Assembly: GCF_041729615.1 (NCBI RefSeq) | Contig: NZ_CP154874.1 | Location: forward strand, 2,981,001-3,045,000 | Source of the DNA: Pseudomonas alcaligenes | GTDB lineage: Bacteria > Pseudomonadota > Gammaproteobacteria > Pseudomonadales > Pseudomonadaceae | Direction: 5' to 3' | Length of the DNA stretch: 64,000 nucleotides | Shown here: piece by piece, positions 45,680 to 54,325 of the stretch | Layout: each line of letters starts with the position of its first letter | Position numbering within the stretch: the stretch's first letter is position 1 | The notes under the pieces: model-generated | What the model was told of the DNA's origin: nothing | Seen by the model: only the letters and a program-made list of their open reading frames with translations | Database searches by the model: none | Program-made: the position numbers and the translations under genes

Positions 45680-47605
45680 ATGCCACAGCCCATTCGCCTC
45701 AAGGACCACGAGAAGGACGCCCGCCTGGTGCGTCGTCGCGTCGTCGTCGGCGGCGTCGCGGTGCTGTTGCTGACCTGCGTGCTGGTCGCGCGCATGTACT
45801 ACCTGCAGGTGATCCAGTACGAGCACCACACCACCCTGGCGGAGAACAACCGCATCCACGTGCAGCCGATCCCGCCGACCCGCGGCCTGATCTTCGACCG
45901 CAACGGGGTGATCATCGCCGACAACCGTCCCAGCTTCAGCCTGACCGTGACCCGCGAGCGCGCCGGCGACTGGCAGCAGGTGCTGGATGTGATAGTCGAG
46001 GTGCTGGAGCTGGCTCCGGACGACCGCGCCCTGTTCGAGAAGCGCATGCGCCAGGGGCGCCGGCCGTTCGAGCCGGTGCCGGTGCTGTTCGAGCTGTCTG
46101 AGGAGCAGATCGCTCGCATCGCGGTCAACCAGTTCCGCCTGCCCGGCGTGGATGTGGCGGCCCAGCTGGTGCGCCACTACCCGCAGAAGGCGCGCTTCGC
46201 CCACTCGGTCGGCTACGTCGGGCGGATCAACGAGAAGGAGCTCAAGGAGCTCGACCCCACCGACTACGCCGGTACCCACCACATCGGCAAGACCGGCGTC
46301 GAGCGCTTCTATGAGGACCTGCTGCACGGCCAGGTGGGCTACGAGGAAGTCGAGACCAACGCCCGCGGTCGGGTGCTGCGGGTGCTCAAGCGTACCGATC
46401 CGACGCCGGGCATGGACCTGACCCTGACCCTCGATGCCAGGCTGCAGGAGGCCGCTGAGCAGGCACTGGGGGACCGGCGCGGTGCCGTGGTGGCGATCGA
46501 GCCGGCCAGCGGCGATGTGTTGGCCATGGTCAGCATGCCCAGTTTCGATCCCAACCCCTTCGTCACCGGCATCGGCTTCAAGGCCTATGCCGAGCTGCGC
46601 GACTCCATCGACCGGCCGTTGTACAACCGCGTGCTGCGCGGCCTCTACCCGCCGGGCTCGACGATCAAGCCGATGGTCGCGGTGGCCGGCCTGGATGCCG
46701 GGGTGATCACCCCGCAGACCCGGGTGTTCGACCCCGGCTACTACCAGCTGCCCGGCCACAGCCACAAGTACCGCAACTGGAACCGCCTGGGCGATGGCTC
46801 GGTGAACATGGAGTTCGCCATCATGCGTTCCAACGACACCTACTTCTACGACCTGGCGCGCAAGATGGGCGTCGATCGCCTGCACGACTACATGACCCGC
46901 TTCGGCCTGGGCCAGCGGGTGTCGCTGGACATGTTCGAGGAAACCGCCGGGCTGATGCCCTCGCGCGAGTGGAAGCGCGCGCGCTATCGCCAGGCCTGGT
47001 ACCCGGGCGAGACCCTGATCCTCGGCATCGGCCAGGGCTACATGCAGACCACGCCGCTGCAGCTGGCGCAGGCCACCGTGCTGATGGCCACCCATGGCAA
47101 GTGGATCCGCCCGCACCTGCTCAAGGAGGCCGAGGGGCAGACGCCGCAGCAGCTGATGGCCGACGGCGCCATGGATGGCATGCAGACCCCGCCGGACATC
47201 GTGCTGCGCGACGACAAGTTCTGGGACTACGGGCGCCAGGGCATGGAGGCGGTGATGCACGGCCCGCGCGGTACCGCGGCCAAGGTCGGTGCCGCGTCCG
47301 TCTATCGCATCGCCGGCAAGAGCGGCACGGCGCAGGTGGTGGCGATCAAGCAGGGCGAGAAGTACGACCGCAACAAGGTCCACGAGCGCCATCGCGACCA
47401 TGCCCTGTTCGTCGCCTTCGCCCCCGCCGAGGCGCCGAAGATCGCCGTGGCGGTGATGGTGGAGAACGGCGAGTCCGGCTCCGGTGTCGCCGCGCCGGTG
47501 GTCAAGCAGGTCATGGACGCCTGGCTGCTCGGCCCCGATGGCCAGCTCAAGCCGGAATACCGCCCGCCGGCCCCGCTCACCGAAGAGGTTCGCGCGCAGC
47601 GATGA
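45680..47605 (+). CDS. mrdA: Penicillin-binding protein 2 (elongation transpeptidase)
   Basis: 641 aa. PBP2 is the rod-system transpeptidase that cross-links lateral-wall peptidoglycan with RodA and MreCD. It has a short cytoplasmic N-terminus, one membrane helix (about residues 20-38), a dimerisation/pedestal domain ('PIPPTRGLIFDRNG') and the transpeptidase: SxxK in 'PPGSTIKPMVAVAG', SxN in 'MRSNDTYFYDLA' and KSGT in 'IAGKSGTAQVV'. It overlaps rodA by four bases (ATGA). It is the target of mecillinam-type beta-lactams. Confidence 0.97.
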   Translation: MPQPIRLKDHEKDARLVRRRVVVGGVAVLLLTCVLVARMYYLQVIQYEHHTTLAENNRIHVQPIPPTRGLIFDRNGVIIADNRPSFSLTVTRERAGDWQQVLDVIVEVLELAPDDRALFEKRMRQGRRPFEPVPVLFELSEEQIARIAVNQFRLPGVDVAAQLVRHYPQKARFAHSVGYVGRINEKELKELDPTDYAGTHHIGKTGVERFYEDLLHGQVGYEEVETNARGRVLRVLKRTDPTPGMDLTLTLDARLQEAAEQALGDRRGAVVAIEPASGDVLAMVSMPSFDPNPFVTGIGFKAYAELRDSIDRPLYNRVLRGLYPPGSTIKPMVAVAGLDAGVITPQTRVFDPGYYQLPGHSHKYRNWNRLGDGSVNMEFAIMRSNDTYFYDLARKMGVDRLHDYMTRFGLGQRVSLDMFEETAGLMPSREWKRARYRQAWYPGETLILGIGQGYMQTTPLQLAQATVLMATHGKWIRPHLLKEAEGQTPQQLMADGAMDGMQTPPDIVLRDDKFWDYGRQGMEAVMHGPRGTAAKVGAASVYRIAGKSGTAQVVAIKQGEKYDRNKVHERHRDHALFVAFAPAEAPKIAVAVMVENGESGSGVAAPVVKQVMDAWLLGPDGQLKPEYRPPAPLTEEVRAQR

Positions 47606-48750
47606 AACGTCAGGAATTCGACCGCACCATTTCCGACGAGGACGTGTTCAAGCGCCGCGCCAGCCTGCTGCAGCGCCTGCACATCGATGGCTGGCTGCTG
47701 CTGATCCTGCTGGCCCTGTGTGCCGGCAGCCTGTTCGTGCTGTATTCGGCCAGCGGCAAGAACTGGGACCTGGTGATCAAGCAGGGCACCTCGTTCGGCA
47801 TCGGCCTGGTCGCCGCCATCGTCATCGCCCAGTTCGAGCCGCGCTTCATGGCGCGCTGGGTGCCGCTGGCCTACCTGGCCGGCGTCGGCCTGCTGATGGC
47901 GGTGGAAGTCATGGGCCACACGGCCATGGGGGCAACCCGCTGGATCAACATTCCCGGGGTGATCCGCTTCCAGCCCTCGGAATTCATGAAGATCATCATG
48001 CCGGCGACCATCGCCTGGTACCTGGCGCGGCACAACTTGCCGCCCAAGCTCAAGCACATCGTCGTCAGCCTGGTGCTGATCCTGATTCCCTTCGTGCTCA
48101 TCCTGAAACAGCCCGACCTGGGCACCGGCCTGCTGATCCTCGCCTCCGGCGCCTTCGTGCTATTCATGGCCGGCCTGCAGTGGCGCTGGATCCTCGGCGC
48201 GGCGGCGGCCGTGGTGCCGATCGCCATCGCCATGTGGTTCTTCGTGCTGCACCAGTACCAGAAGCAGCGGGTGCTGACCTTCCTCAACCCGGAGAGCGAC
48301 CCGCTGGGCACCGGCTGGAACATCATCCAGTCCAAGGCGGCCATCGGTTCCGGCGGCGTATTCGGCAAGGGCTGGCTGCTCGGCACCCAGTCGCACCTGG
48401 ATTTTTTGCCGGAAAGCCACACGGACTTTATCATTGCCGTGCTGAGCGAAGAGTTCGGCATGGTTGGGGTGTGCATCCTGCTGTTGGTCTACCTGCTGCT
48501 GATCGGACGTGGCCTGGTGATCACCGCCAATGCGCAGACCCTGTTCGGCAAGCTGCTGGCCGGTAGCCTGACCATGACCTTCTTCGTCTATGTATTCGTG
48601 AACATCGGCATGGTCAGCGGACTGTTGCCGGTGGTGGGGGTGCCCCTGCCCTTCATTAGCTACGGCGGAACCCATCTGGTGACGCTGTTGTCTGGGTTTG
48701 GGGTTTTGATGGCGATCCAGACGCACCGCAAGTGGATCGCCCAGGCATGA
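47602..48750 (+). CDS. rodA: Rod-shape-determining peptidoglycan glycosyltransferase RodA
   Basis: 382 aa, SEDS family, about ten helices. SEDS proteins polymerise glycan strands and pair with a class B PBP, here PBP2. 'GATRWINIPGVIRFQPSEFMKI' (first periplasmic loop), 'KQPDLGTGLLILASG' (active-site Asp), 'LNPESDPLGTGWNIIQSKAAIGSGG' and 'FLPESHTDFIIAVLSEEFG' are the signature loops. It starts in an ATGA overlap with mrdA and its own stop overlaps mltB in the same way. Confidence 0.97.
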   Translation: MKRQEFDRTISDEDVFKRRASLLQRLHIDGWLLLILLALCAGSLFVLYSASGKNWDLVIKQGTSFGIGLVAAIVIAQFEPRFMARWVPLAYLAGVGLLMAVEVMGHTAMGATRWINIPGVIRFQPSEFMKIIMPATIAWYLARHNLPPKLKHIVVSLVLILIPFVLILKQPDLGTGLLILASGAFVLFMAGLQWRWILGAAAAVVPIAIAMWFFVLHQYQKQRVLTFLNPESDPLGTGWNIIQSKAAIGSGGVFGKGWLLGTQSHLDFLPESHTDFIIAVLSEEFGMVGVCILLLVYLLLIGRGLVITANAQTLFGKLLAGSLTMTFFVYVFVNIGMVSGLLPVVGVPLPFISYGGTHLVTLLSGFGVLMAIQTHRKWIAQA

Positions 48751-49763
48751 CAAGAGTGCAGAATTTGAAACAGGCAATACGCAGCTGGGGTGTCGCCATG
48801 ATGGCGCTGCTCGGCACGCTCGGGCAGGCTCAGGCCGCCGGGGAATACCAGGGTTCGGCCAAGGTGGCCGAGTTCGTCGGCGAAATGACCCGTGACCACG
48901 GCTTCGCCGCCGAGCAGCTGACCGCGCTGTTCGACCAGGTTGAACGCAAGCAGGCGATCCTCGACGCCATCTCCCGCCCGGCCGAGAAGGTCAAGCCGTG
49001 GAAGGAGTACCGGCCGATCTTCATCACCGAGGCGCGCATCAGCAAGGGCGTGGACTTCTGGAACCAGCACGCCGAGGCCCTGGCCCGCGCCGAGCGGGAG
49101 TACGGCGTGCCGGCCGAGGTGATCGTCTCGATCATCGGCGTGGAGACCTTCTACGGCGGCAATACCGGCAGCTGGCGCGTGCTCGATGCGCTGTCGACCC
49201 TGTGCTTCGACTATCCGCCGCGCGCCGAATTTTTCTGCCAGCAGCTGCGCGAGTTCCTCATCCTGGCCCGCGAGCAGCAGGTCGAGCCGCTCAGCCTCAA
49301 GGGCTCCTACGCCGGTGCGATGGGCCTGCCGCAATTCATGCCGAGCAGTTTCCGCGCCTACGCCGTGGACTTCGACGGCGACGGCCATATCGACATCTGG
49401 ACCAACCCGGTGGATGCCATCGGCAGCGTCGCCAGCTACTTCAAGCGCCATGGCTGGGCCACCGGCGAACCGGTGGTCAGCCGCGCCCAGGTCAAGGGCG
49501 AGCAGGCCGACAGCGGCCTGACCGTGGGCCTCGACCCGGTGAAGAAGGTCGGCGAGCTGCGCGCCCTCGGCTGGACTAGCGGCGATGTGCTGCGCGACGA
49601 CATCCCGGTCACCGCCTTCCGCTTCGACGGCGCCGAAGGCCAGGAATACTGGATGGGCCTGCCCAACTTCTACGTGATCACCCGCTACAATCGCAGCGCC
49701 ATGTACGCCATGGCCGTCCATCAACTGTCCGGCGAACTGCTCGCCAAGCGGGGCCGTCCGTGA
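48747..49763 (+). CDS. mltB: Lytic murein transglycosylase B family (SltB1-like)
   Basis: 338 aa from ATG 48747, overlapping the rodA stop. A signal peptide (about residues 1-35, cleavage after 'AQA') shows periplasmic export; no lipobox cysteine is present, so it is soluble, like P. aeruginosa SltB1. The catalytic glutamate is in 'VSIIGVETFYGG', followed by 'GAMGLPQFMPSSFRAYAVDFDGDGHIDIW' and 'AMYAMAVHQL'. It cleaves the glycan to 1,6-anhydro-MurNAc. Next to PBP2 and RodA, it probably supports side-wall growth. A second family member lies at 56.8 kb. Confidence 0.95.
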   Translation: MTRVQNLKQAIRSWGVAMMALLGTLGQAQAAGEYQGSAKVAEFVGEMTRDHGFAAEQLTALFDQVERKQAILDAISRPAEKVKPWKEYRPIFITEARISKGVDFWNQHAEALARAEREYGVPAEVIVSIIGVETFYGGNTGSWRVLDALSTLCFDYPPRAEFFCQQLREFLILAREQQVEPLSLKGSYAGAMGLPQFMPSSFRAYAVDFDGDGHIDIWTNPVDAIGSVASYFKRHGWATGEPVVSRAQVKGEQADSGLTVGLDPVKKVGELRALGWTSGDVLRDDIPVTAFRFDGAEGQEYWMGLPNFYVITRYNRSAMYAMAVHQLSGELLAKRGRP

Positions 49764-50770
49764 AACCCATGCTGCGCACCCTGGCCGTCGGCGCCTTCGG
49801 TCTGGTCCTGGTCAGCTGTTCCAGCAGCCGTGCGCCGCAGCCGATGGAGCCGGGCAGCCAGCCGATCTCCGGTCCGGCGCAGTACAACCGCCCGCACCGC
49901 GACGGCGCGCCCTGGTGGGACGTCGACGTGTCGCGCATCCCCGATGCCGTGCCGATGCCGCACTACGGCAACTTCAAGGCCAATCCCTACACGGTGATGG
50001 GCAAGACCTACTACCCGATCCGTGACAGCCGGCGCTACGTTGCCACCGGCATCGCCTCCTGGTACGGCACCAAGTTCCACGGCCAGGCCACCGCCAACGG
50101 CGAGGCCTACGACCTGTACGGCATGACCGCCGCGCACAAGACCCTGCCGCTGCCCAGCTATGTGCGGGTGACCAACCTGGACAACGGCAAGAGCGTGATC
50201 CTGCGGGTCAACGACCGCGGCCCGTTCTATTCCGATCGCATCATCGACCTGTCCTTCGCCGCGGCGAAGAAGCTCGGCTATGCCGAGAGCGGCACCGCGC
50301 GGGTCAAGGTTGAGGGCATCGACCCGCACGAGTGGTGGGCCGCCCAAGGCCGCCCGGTGCCGATGGTGCTGGCGCAGCCGAAGATGGCTGGCCAGGGCGC
50401 GCCGGCCGTCGCCGAGCCGGTGGCGGTGGCCGCCAGCCAGCCGATCGAGCAGTACACGCCGCCGCCCACGCAGCACGCCGCAGCCGTGCTGCCGGTGCAG
50501 ATCGACGTAAAAAAAAACGCTACGCCCGCAGCCTCTGGCCTGTATCTCCAAGTGGCCGCCTTCGCCAATCCGGACGCTGCGGAACTTCTCAAGGCCAAGC
50601 TGAGCCAAACGGTGCCTGCCAAGGTGTTTATCAGCTCGGTGGTGCGCAACCAGCAGATCTTGCACCGGGTCCGGCTGGGGCCGGTCGAAACCCAGGCTGA
50701 GGCCCAGCAGCTGCAGGACAGCGTGCGCCTGGCCAACCTGGGCGACCCCGCCCTGGTCAAGCCGGACTAG
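49760..50770 (+). CDS. rlpA: Septal-ring lipoprotein RlpA, GTG start
   Basis: 336 aa; GTG at 49760 overlaps the mltB stop (GTGA). The lipoprotein signal has Val-Leu-Val-Ser-Cys (Cys about residue 20). The double-psi beta-barrel carries the transglycosylase-type site ('YVATGIASWYGTKFHGQATANGEAYD', 'VRVNDRGPFYSDRIIDLSFAAAKKLG'). A Pro/Gln/Ala linker leads to a C-terminal SPOR domain ('GLYLQVAAFANPDAAELLKAKL'). In Pseudomonas RlpA cleaves naked glycan strands and is recruited to the septum by SPOR. The linker DNA contains an A9 run at 50509-50517, a possible slippage site. Confidence 0.95.
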   Translation: MKPMLRTLAVGAFGLVLVSCSSSRAPQPMEPGSQPISGPAQYNRPHRDGAPWWDVDVSRIPDAVPMPHYGNFKANPYTVMGKTYYPIRDSRRYVATGIASWYGTKFHGQATANGEAYDLYGMTAAHKTLPLPSYVRVTNLDNGKSVILRVNDRGPFYSDRIIDLSFAAAKKLGYAESGTARVKVEGIDPHEWWAAQGRPVPMVLAQPKMAGQGAPAVAEPVAVAASQPIEQYTPPPTQHAAAVLPVQIDVKKNATPAASGLYLQVAAFANPDAAELLKAKLSQTVPAKVFISSVVRNQQILHRVRLGPVETQAEAQQLQDSVRLANLGDPALVKPD

Positions 50771-50862
50771 CGCCTTCGCGCGTCACCCCTCGGGGCGGCG
50801 CTGAATGCAGGCGGACTCCGGTCCGCCTGTTCCATTGTTGAACAGCCACTTCAGAGAGACGG

Positions 50863-52038
50863 ATGAACATCGCCCGCTTTGCCCAACGCCTTTCCCTGCT
50901 CGTCACGCTGCTGGCCGCGCCTGTGCTCGCGTCCGCCGAATCGGCGATTCCCTCGCCGCCGCAACTGGCCGCCAAGTCCTATGTGCTGATGGACGCCGCC
51001 AGTGGCAAGGTGCTGGTGGAGAACAACGGCGACCAGCGCCTGCCCCCGGCCAGCCTGACCAAGCTGATGACCGCCTACATCGCCACCCTGGAGATCCGCA
51101 AGGGCAAGATCGGCGAGCAGGACCTGGTCACCGTCAGCGAGCACGCCTGGCGCACCGGCGGCGCGGCCTCCGGCGGCTCCACCATGTTCCTACCGCTGAA
51201 CAGCCAGGTGACGGTGGATGACCTGCTGCACGGCATCATCATCCAGTCCGGCAACGATGCCAGCATCGCCATCGCCGAGTACATCGCCGGCAGCGAAGAC
51301 GCCTTCGCCGACATGATGAACGAGACTGCCGAGAAGCTCGGCATGAAGAACTCGCACTTCATGAACGCCACCGGCCTGCCGCATCCGGAGCACTACTCCA
51401 GCGCCCACGACATGGCCATCCTGGCCCGCGCCATCATCAACGAGGACCAGGAGCACTACGCGATCTACTCGCAGAAGGAGTTCCACTGGAACAACATCAA
51501 GCAGGGCAACCGCAACCTGCTGCTGTGGCGCGACAGCACCGTCGATGGCCTGAAGACCGGCCACACCGAGGAAGCCGGCTACTGCCTGGTGGCCTCCGCC
51601 GTGCGCGACGGCGCGCGCATGATCACCTCGGTGTTCGGTACCGACAGCGAGAAGACCCGCGCCGCCGAGACCCAGAAGCTGCTGACCTACGGCTTCCGCT
51701 TCTTCGAGACCCAGACCTTCTACAAGCAGGGTCAGGAGCTGGCCCAGGCCCAGGTGTGGAAGGGCGTCAGCCGTCAGGTCAAGGCCGGCCTGGCCGAGGA
51801 CCTCAGCCTGACCCTGCCCAAGGGCCAGATCAAGCAGCTGCAGGCCGCCATGGTGCTGGAGCCGCAGCTGGTGGCGCCGCTCAAGCAGGGCGACGTGATC
51901 GGCAAGGTCGAGGTCAAGCTCGGCGAGCAGGTGATCCACAGCGCCGACCTGATCGCCCTGGAGCCGGTGGAGGAGGGTGGTTTCTTCCGCCGCCTGTGGG
52001 ATAGCATCCGCCTGTTCTTCTTCGGCCTGTTCAACTGA
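50863..52038 (+). CDS. dacC: D-alanyl-D-alanine carboxypeptidase (PBP5/6 type)
   Basis: 391 aa. It trims the terminal D-Ala from pentapeptides and tempers cross-linking. A signal peptide ends near 'VLASAES'. The serine peptidase motifs are SxxK 'PASLTKLM', SxN in 'IIQSGNDASIAIAEYI' and KTG in 'DGLKTGHTEEAGYCLV'. The C-terminus 'FFRRLWDSIRLFFFGLFN' is an amphipathic helix for inner-membrane attachment. It follows rlpA after 92 bp and has its own terminator. Confidence 0.96.
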   Translation: MNIARFAQRLSLLVTLLAAPVLASAESAIPSPPQLAAKSYVLMDAASGKVLVENNGDQRLPPASLTKLMTAYIATLEIRKGKIGEQDLVTVSEHAWRTGGAASGGSTMFLPLNSQVTVDDLLHGIIIQSGNDASIAIAEYIAGSEDAFADMMNETAEKLGMKNSHFMNATGLPHPEHYSSAHDMAILARAIINEDQEHYAIYSQKEFHWNNIKQGNRNLLLWRDSTVDGLKTGHTEEAGYCLVASAVRDGARMITSVFGTDSEKTRAAETQKLLTYGFRFFETQTFYKQGQELAQAQVWKGVSRQVKAGLAEDLSLTLPKGQIKQLQAAMVLEPQLVAPLKQGDVIGKVEVKLGEQVIHSADLIALEPVEEGGFFRRLWDSIRLFFFGLFN

Positions 52039-52127
52039 CTGACCGGCGTGCCTTGAAAAGCGCAGGGCGCGCGCCCATCTTGCCGACAGGCCGGCGCGCC
52101 GCGGAGCCGGCCCGATCATGATCATGG

Positions 52128-52155
52128 ACGCCCCCTCGCGGGGCGTTCTGTTTTT
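52128..52155 (+). terminator. dacC terminator
   Basis: ACGCCCC (52128-52134), loop CTCGC, GGGGCGT (52140-52146), then TCTGTTTTTC. GC stem with a U-rich tail, about 90 bp after the dacC stop. Confidence 0.75.
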
Positions 52156-52184
52156 CTCGCGGGTCATGAACCCGGAGTAGTGCG

Positions 52185-52463
52185 ATGACCGATACCGAAG
52201 TACAAGCCCCGAAAATCGAATTCCCCTGCGAACGCTACCCGATCAAGGTGATCGGCGAGGCCGGCGAAGGCTTCGCCGACCTGGTGGTGGAAGTGATCCA
52301 GCGCCATGCGCCGGGCTTCGACGCCACCAGCCTGGTGGTGCGCGACAGCCGCAACGGCCGCTTCCTCTCCGTGCAGGTGCTGATCACCGCCACCGGCGTG
52401 GAGCAGCTGCAGGCGATCCATGTCGACCTGAAAGCCACCGGTCGCGTACACATGGTGCTCTGA
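52185..52463 (+). CDS. ybeD: DUF493 (YbeD) protein upstream of lipB
   Basis: 92 aa. A small soluble alpha/beta protein with '[36 protein letters not shown]' and '[25 protein letters not shown]', the DUF493/YbeD pattern. It is found between dacA/C and lipB in many gammaproteobacteria; the fold is ACT-like and it is often suggested to be regulatory, without proof. Its TGA overlaps the lipB ATG (TGATG). Confidence 0.92.
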   Translation: MTDTEVQAPKIEFPCERYPIKVIGEAGEGFADLVVEVIQRHAPGFDATSLVVRDSRNGRFLSVQVLITATGVEQLQAIHVDLKATGRVHMVL

Positions 52464-53080
52464 TGGCCGAACTGGTCGTGCGTCACCTGGGTCTGGCGGA
52501 GTACCTGCCGACCCTGGAAGCCATGCGCCGCTTCACCGCCGAGCGTGATGAGTCGACCCCCGACGAGATCTGGCTGCTGCAGCACCCGCGGGTGTTCACC
52601 CAGGGGCAGGCCGGCAAGGCCGAGCACCTGCTGGCGCCCGGCGATATCCCGGTGATCCAGGTCGAGCGCGGTGGCCAGGTCACCTACCACGGCCCCGGCC
52701 AGCTGGTGGCCTACCTGATGCTCAATCTGCGCCGGCAGAAGCTGGGCGTGCGCGAGCTGGTCACGGCGATGGAGAACGCGCTGGTCGACGTGCTGGCCAG
52801 CTATGGCATCGAGGCGGCGCCCAAGGCCGACGCCCCGGGCGTCTACGTCGCCGGCGACAAGATCGCCTCGCTGGGCCTGCGGGTGCGCAATGGCTGCTCG
52901 TTTCACGGCCTGGCGCTGAACGTCGACATGGACATGACGCCGTTCCTGCGCATCAACCCCTGTGGTTACGCCGGTCTGAAGATGGTCCAGCTCAGGGACC
53001 TGCTGGAAACCCCGCCCGCGCTGGACGAGGTGGCGCAGCGCCTGGAGCACGCCCTGCGCGAGCGTCTGGGTTACCGCTGA
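52463..53080 (+). CDS. lipB: Octanoyl-ACP:protein octanoyltransferase LipB
   Basis: 205 aa. LipB moves octanoate from ACP to lipoyl domains, the first step of de novo lipoylation. The catalytic Lys is in '[17 protein letters not shown]' and the acyl-thioester Cys in '[17 protein letters not shown]'. '[17 protein letters not shown]' and '[19 protein letters not shown]' are the family motifs. lipA follows on the opposite strand after a shared terminator; both steps of the pathway are therefore adjacent. Confidence 0.97.
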   Translation: MAELVVRHLGLAEYLPTLEAMRRFTAERDESTPDEIWLLQHPRVFTQGQAGKAEHLLAPGDIPVIQVERGGQVTYHGPGQLVAYLMLNLRRQKLGVRELVTAMENALVDVLASYGIEAAPKADAPGVYVAGDKIASLGLRVRNGCSFHGLALNVDMDMTPFLRINPCGYAGLKMVQLRDLLETPPALDEVAQRLEHALRERLGYR

Positions 53081-53100
53081 GGTTGAGATAGACACCAAGC

Positions 53101-53134
53101 AAAAGGCCCTGGGGCGGATGCCACAGGGCCTTTT
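53101..53134. terminator. Bidirectional terminator between lipB and lipA
   Basis: AAAAGGCCCTG (53101-53111) pairs with CAGGGCCTTTT (53124-53134), an 11-bp perfect stem with A/T tracts on both sides, so it can end transcripts from both convergent genes. Confidence 0.9.
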
Positions 53135-53151
53135 CTGTTTCCAGGCTGAGA

Positions 53152-54204
53152 TCAGTTCAGGTTGAGCGCCGGAATCAGGCTGTCGTCCTGCTGCTGCCCG
53201 GGAACCGGGGCGGGGGCGGCCAGGCCCAGGTTGTTCTTCTCGAACACCCGGTCGGCACGGTAGCTGGAACGCACCAGCGGGCCGGCGGCGACTTCCATGA
53301 AGCCCTTCTCCAGGCCGATGTCGCGCAGGCGGTTGAACTCCTCGGGGCTGACCCAGCGCTGCACCTTGAGGTGGTTGCGCGTGGGCTGCAGGTACTGGCC
53401 GAGGGTGAGGATGTCCACGCCGATGGCACGCAGGTCATCCATGGTCTGCAGGATTTCCTCGTCGGTCTCGCCCAGGCCGAGCATCAGGCTGGTCTTGGTG
53501 ATGACCGAGGGGCGGTGCTGCTTGGCGAACTCCAGTACCTTGAGCGTTTTCTCATAGCCGGCGCGCGGATCGCGTACCACATGGGTCAGGCGCTTGACCG
53601 TCTCGACGTTCTGGGCGAACACCTCGAGGCCGGAGTCCACCACGCGGGCGATGGCCTCGCGGTCGCCGTCGAAGTCCGGGGTCAGGGCCTCCACCACCAC
53701 CTGCGGGGTGTTGGCCTTGATCGCCTGCACGCAGGCGGCGTAGTGTGCGGCGCCGCCGTCGGGCAGGTCGTCGCGGTCCACCGAGGTCAGCACGATGTAG
53801 CGCAGGCCCATCAGCTCCACCGACTTGGCGGTGTTCTGCGGCTCCTCCTGGTCCAGCCAGCCGTTCGGGTTGCCGGTATCGACCGCGCAGAAACGGCAGG
53901 CACGGGTGCACACCGAACCCATCAGCATGATGGTGGCGGTGCCGTTGGACCAGCATTCGCCCATGTTCGGGCAGTGGGATTCCTGGCACACGGTGCTCAG
54001 GCGGTGCTCGCCGACATTGCGCTTGACCGCATCGAAGCGGCTGCCACTCGGTGCCTTGACCCGCAGCCAGCTCGGTTTGGGCTCGACGACCTGGGGCTCG
54101 GCCGAGGCGCGGCGCTTCTGGCCATCCTTGATCGCGGTGATGCCCTGCGGCGTGCGGAATTTTTCTCCGCTGGCGACGGGCTTGGGCGGGGCTGTGTCGG
54201 ACAT
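53152..54204 (-). CDS. lipA: Lipoyl synthase LipA
   Basis: 350 aa from ATG 54204. LipA is a radical-SAM enzyme that inserts two sulfurs into octanoyl chains. Auxiliary cluster cysteines are in '[12 protein letters not shown]' and the radical-SAM CX3CX2C in '[13 protein letters not shown]'. '[14 protein letters not shown]' and '[17 protein letters not shown]' are family motifs, and '[11 protein letters not shown]' is near the end. A basic, Pro/Lys N-terminal extension (about 40 residues) precedes the first cysteine region. It is convergent with lipB. Confidence 0.97.
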   Translation of the reverse strand: MSDTAPPKPVASGEKFRTPQGITAIKDGQKRRASAEPQVVEPKPSWLRVKAPSGSRFDAVKRNVGEHRLSTVCQESHCPNMGECWSNGTATIMLMGSVCTRACRFCAVDTGNPNGWLDQEEPQNTAKSVELMGLRYIVLTSVDRDDLPDGGAAHYAACVQAIKANTPQVVVEALTPDFDGDREAIARVVDSGLEVFAQNVETVKRLTHVVRDPRAGYEKTLKVLEFAKQHRPSVITKTSLMLGLGETDEEILQTMDDLRAIGVDILTLGQYLQPTRNHLKVQRWVSPEEFNRLRDIGLEKGFMEVAAGPLVRSSYRADRVFEKNNLGLAAPAPVPGQQQDDSLIPALNLN

Positions 54205-54325
54205 CTTGAGCTCGGCTCCGGTAGGGGCTTCGTTGGCGGGGCTTGTGGCCGGCGCCCAGTCTACCATAGGGCACCGCGAGCGGCTGCCAGCGCCGGTCGG
54301 CGGGGCTCTGCGCCGTTGCGCGCGC

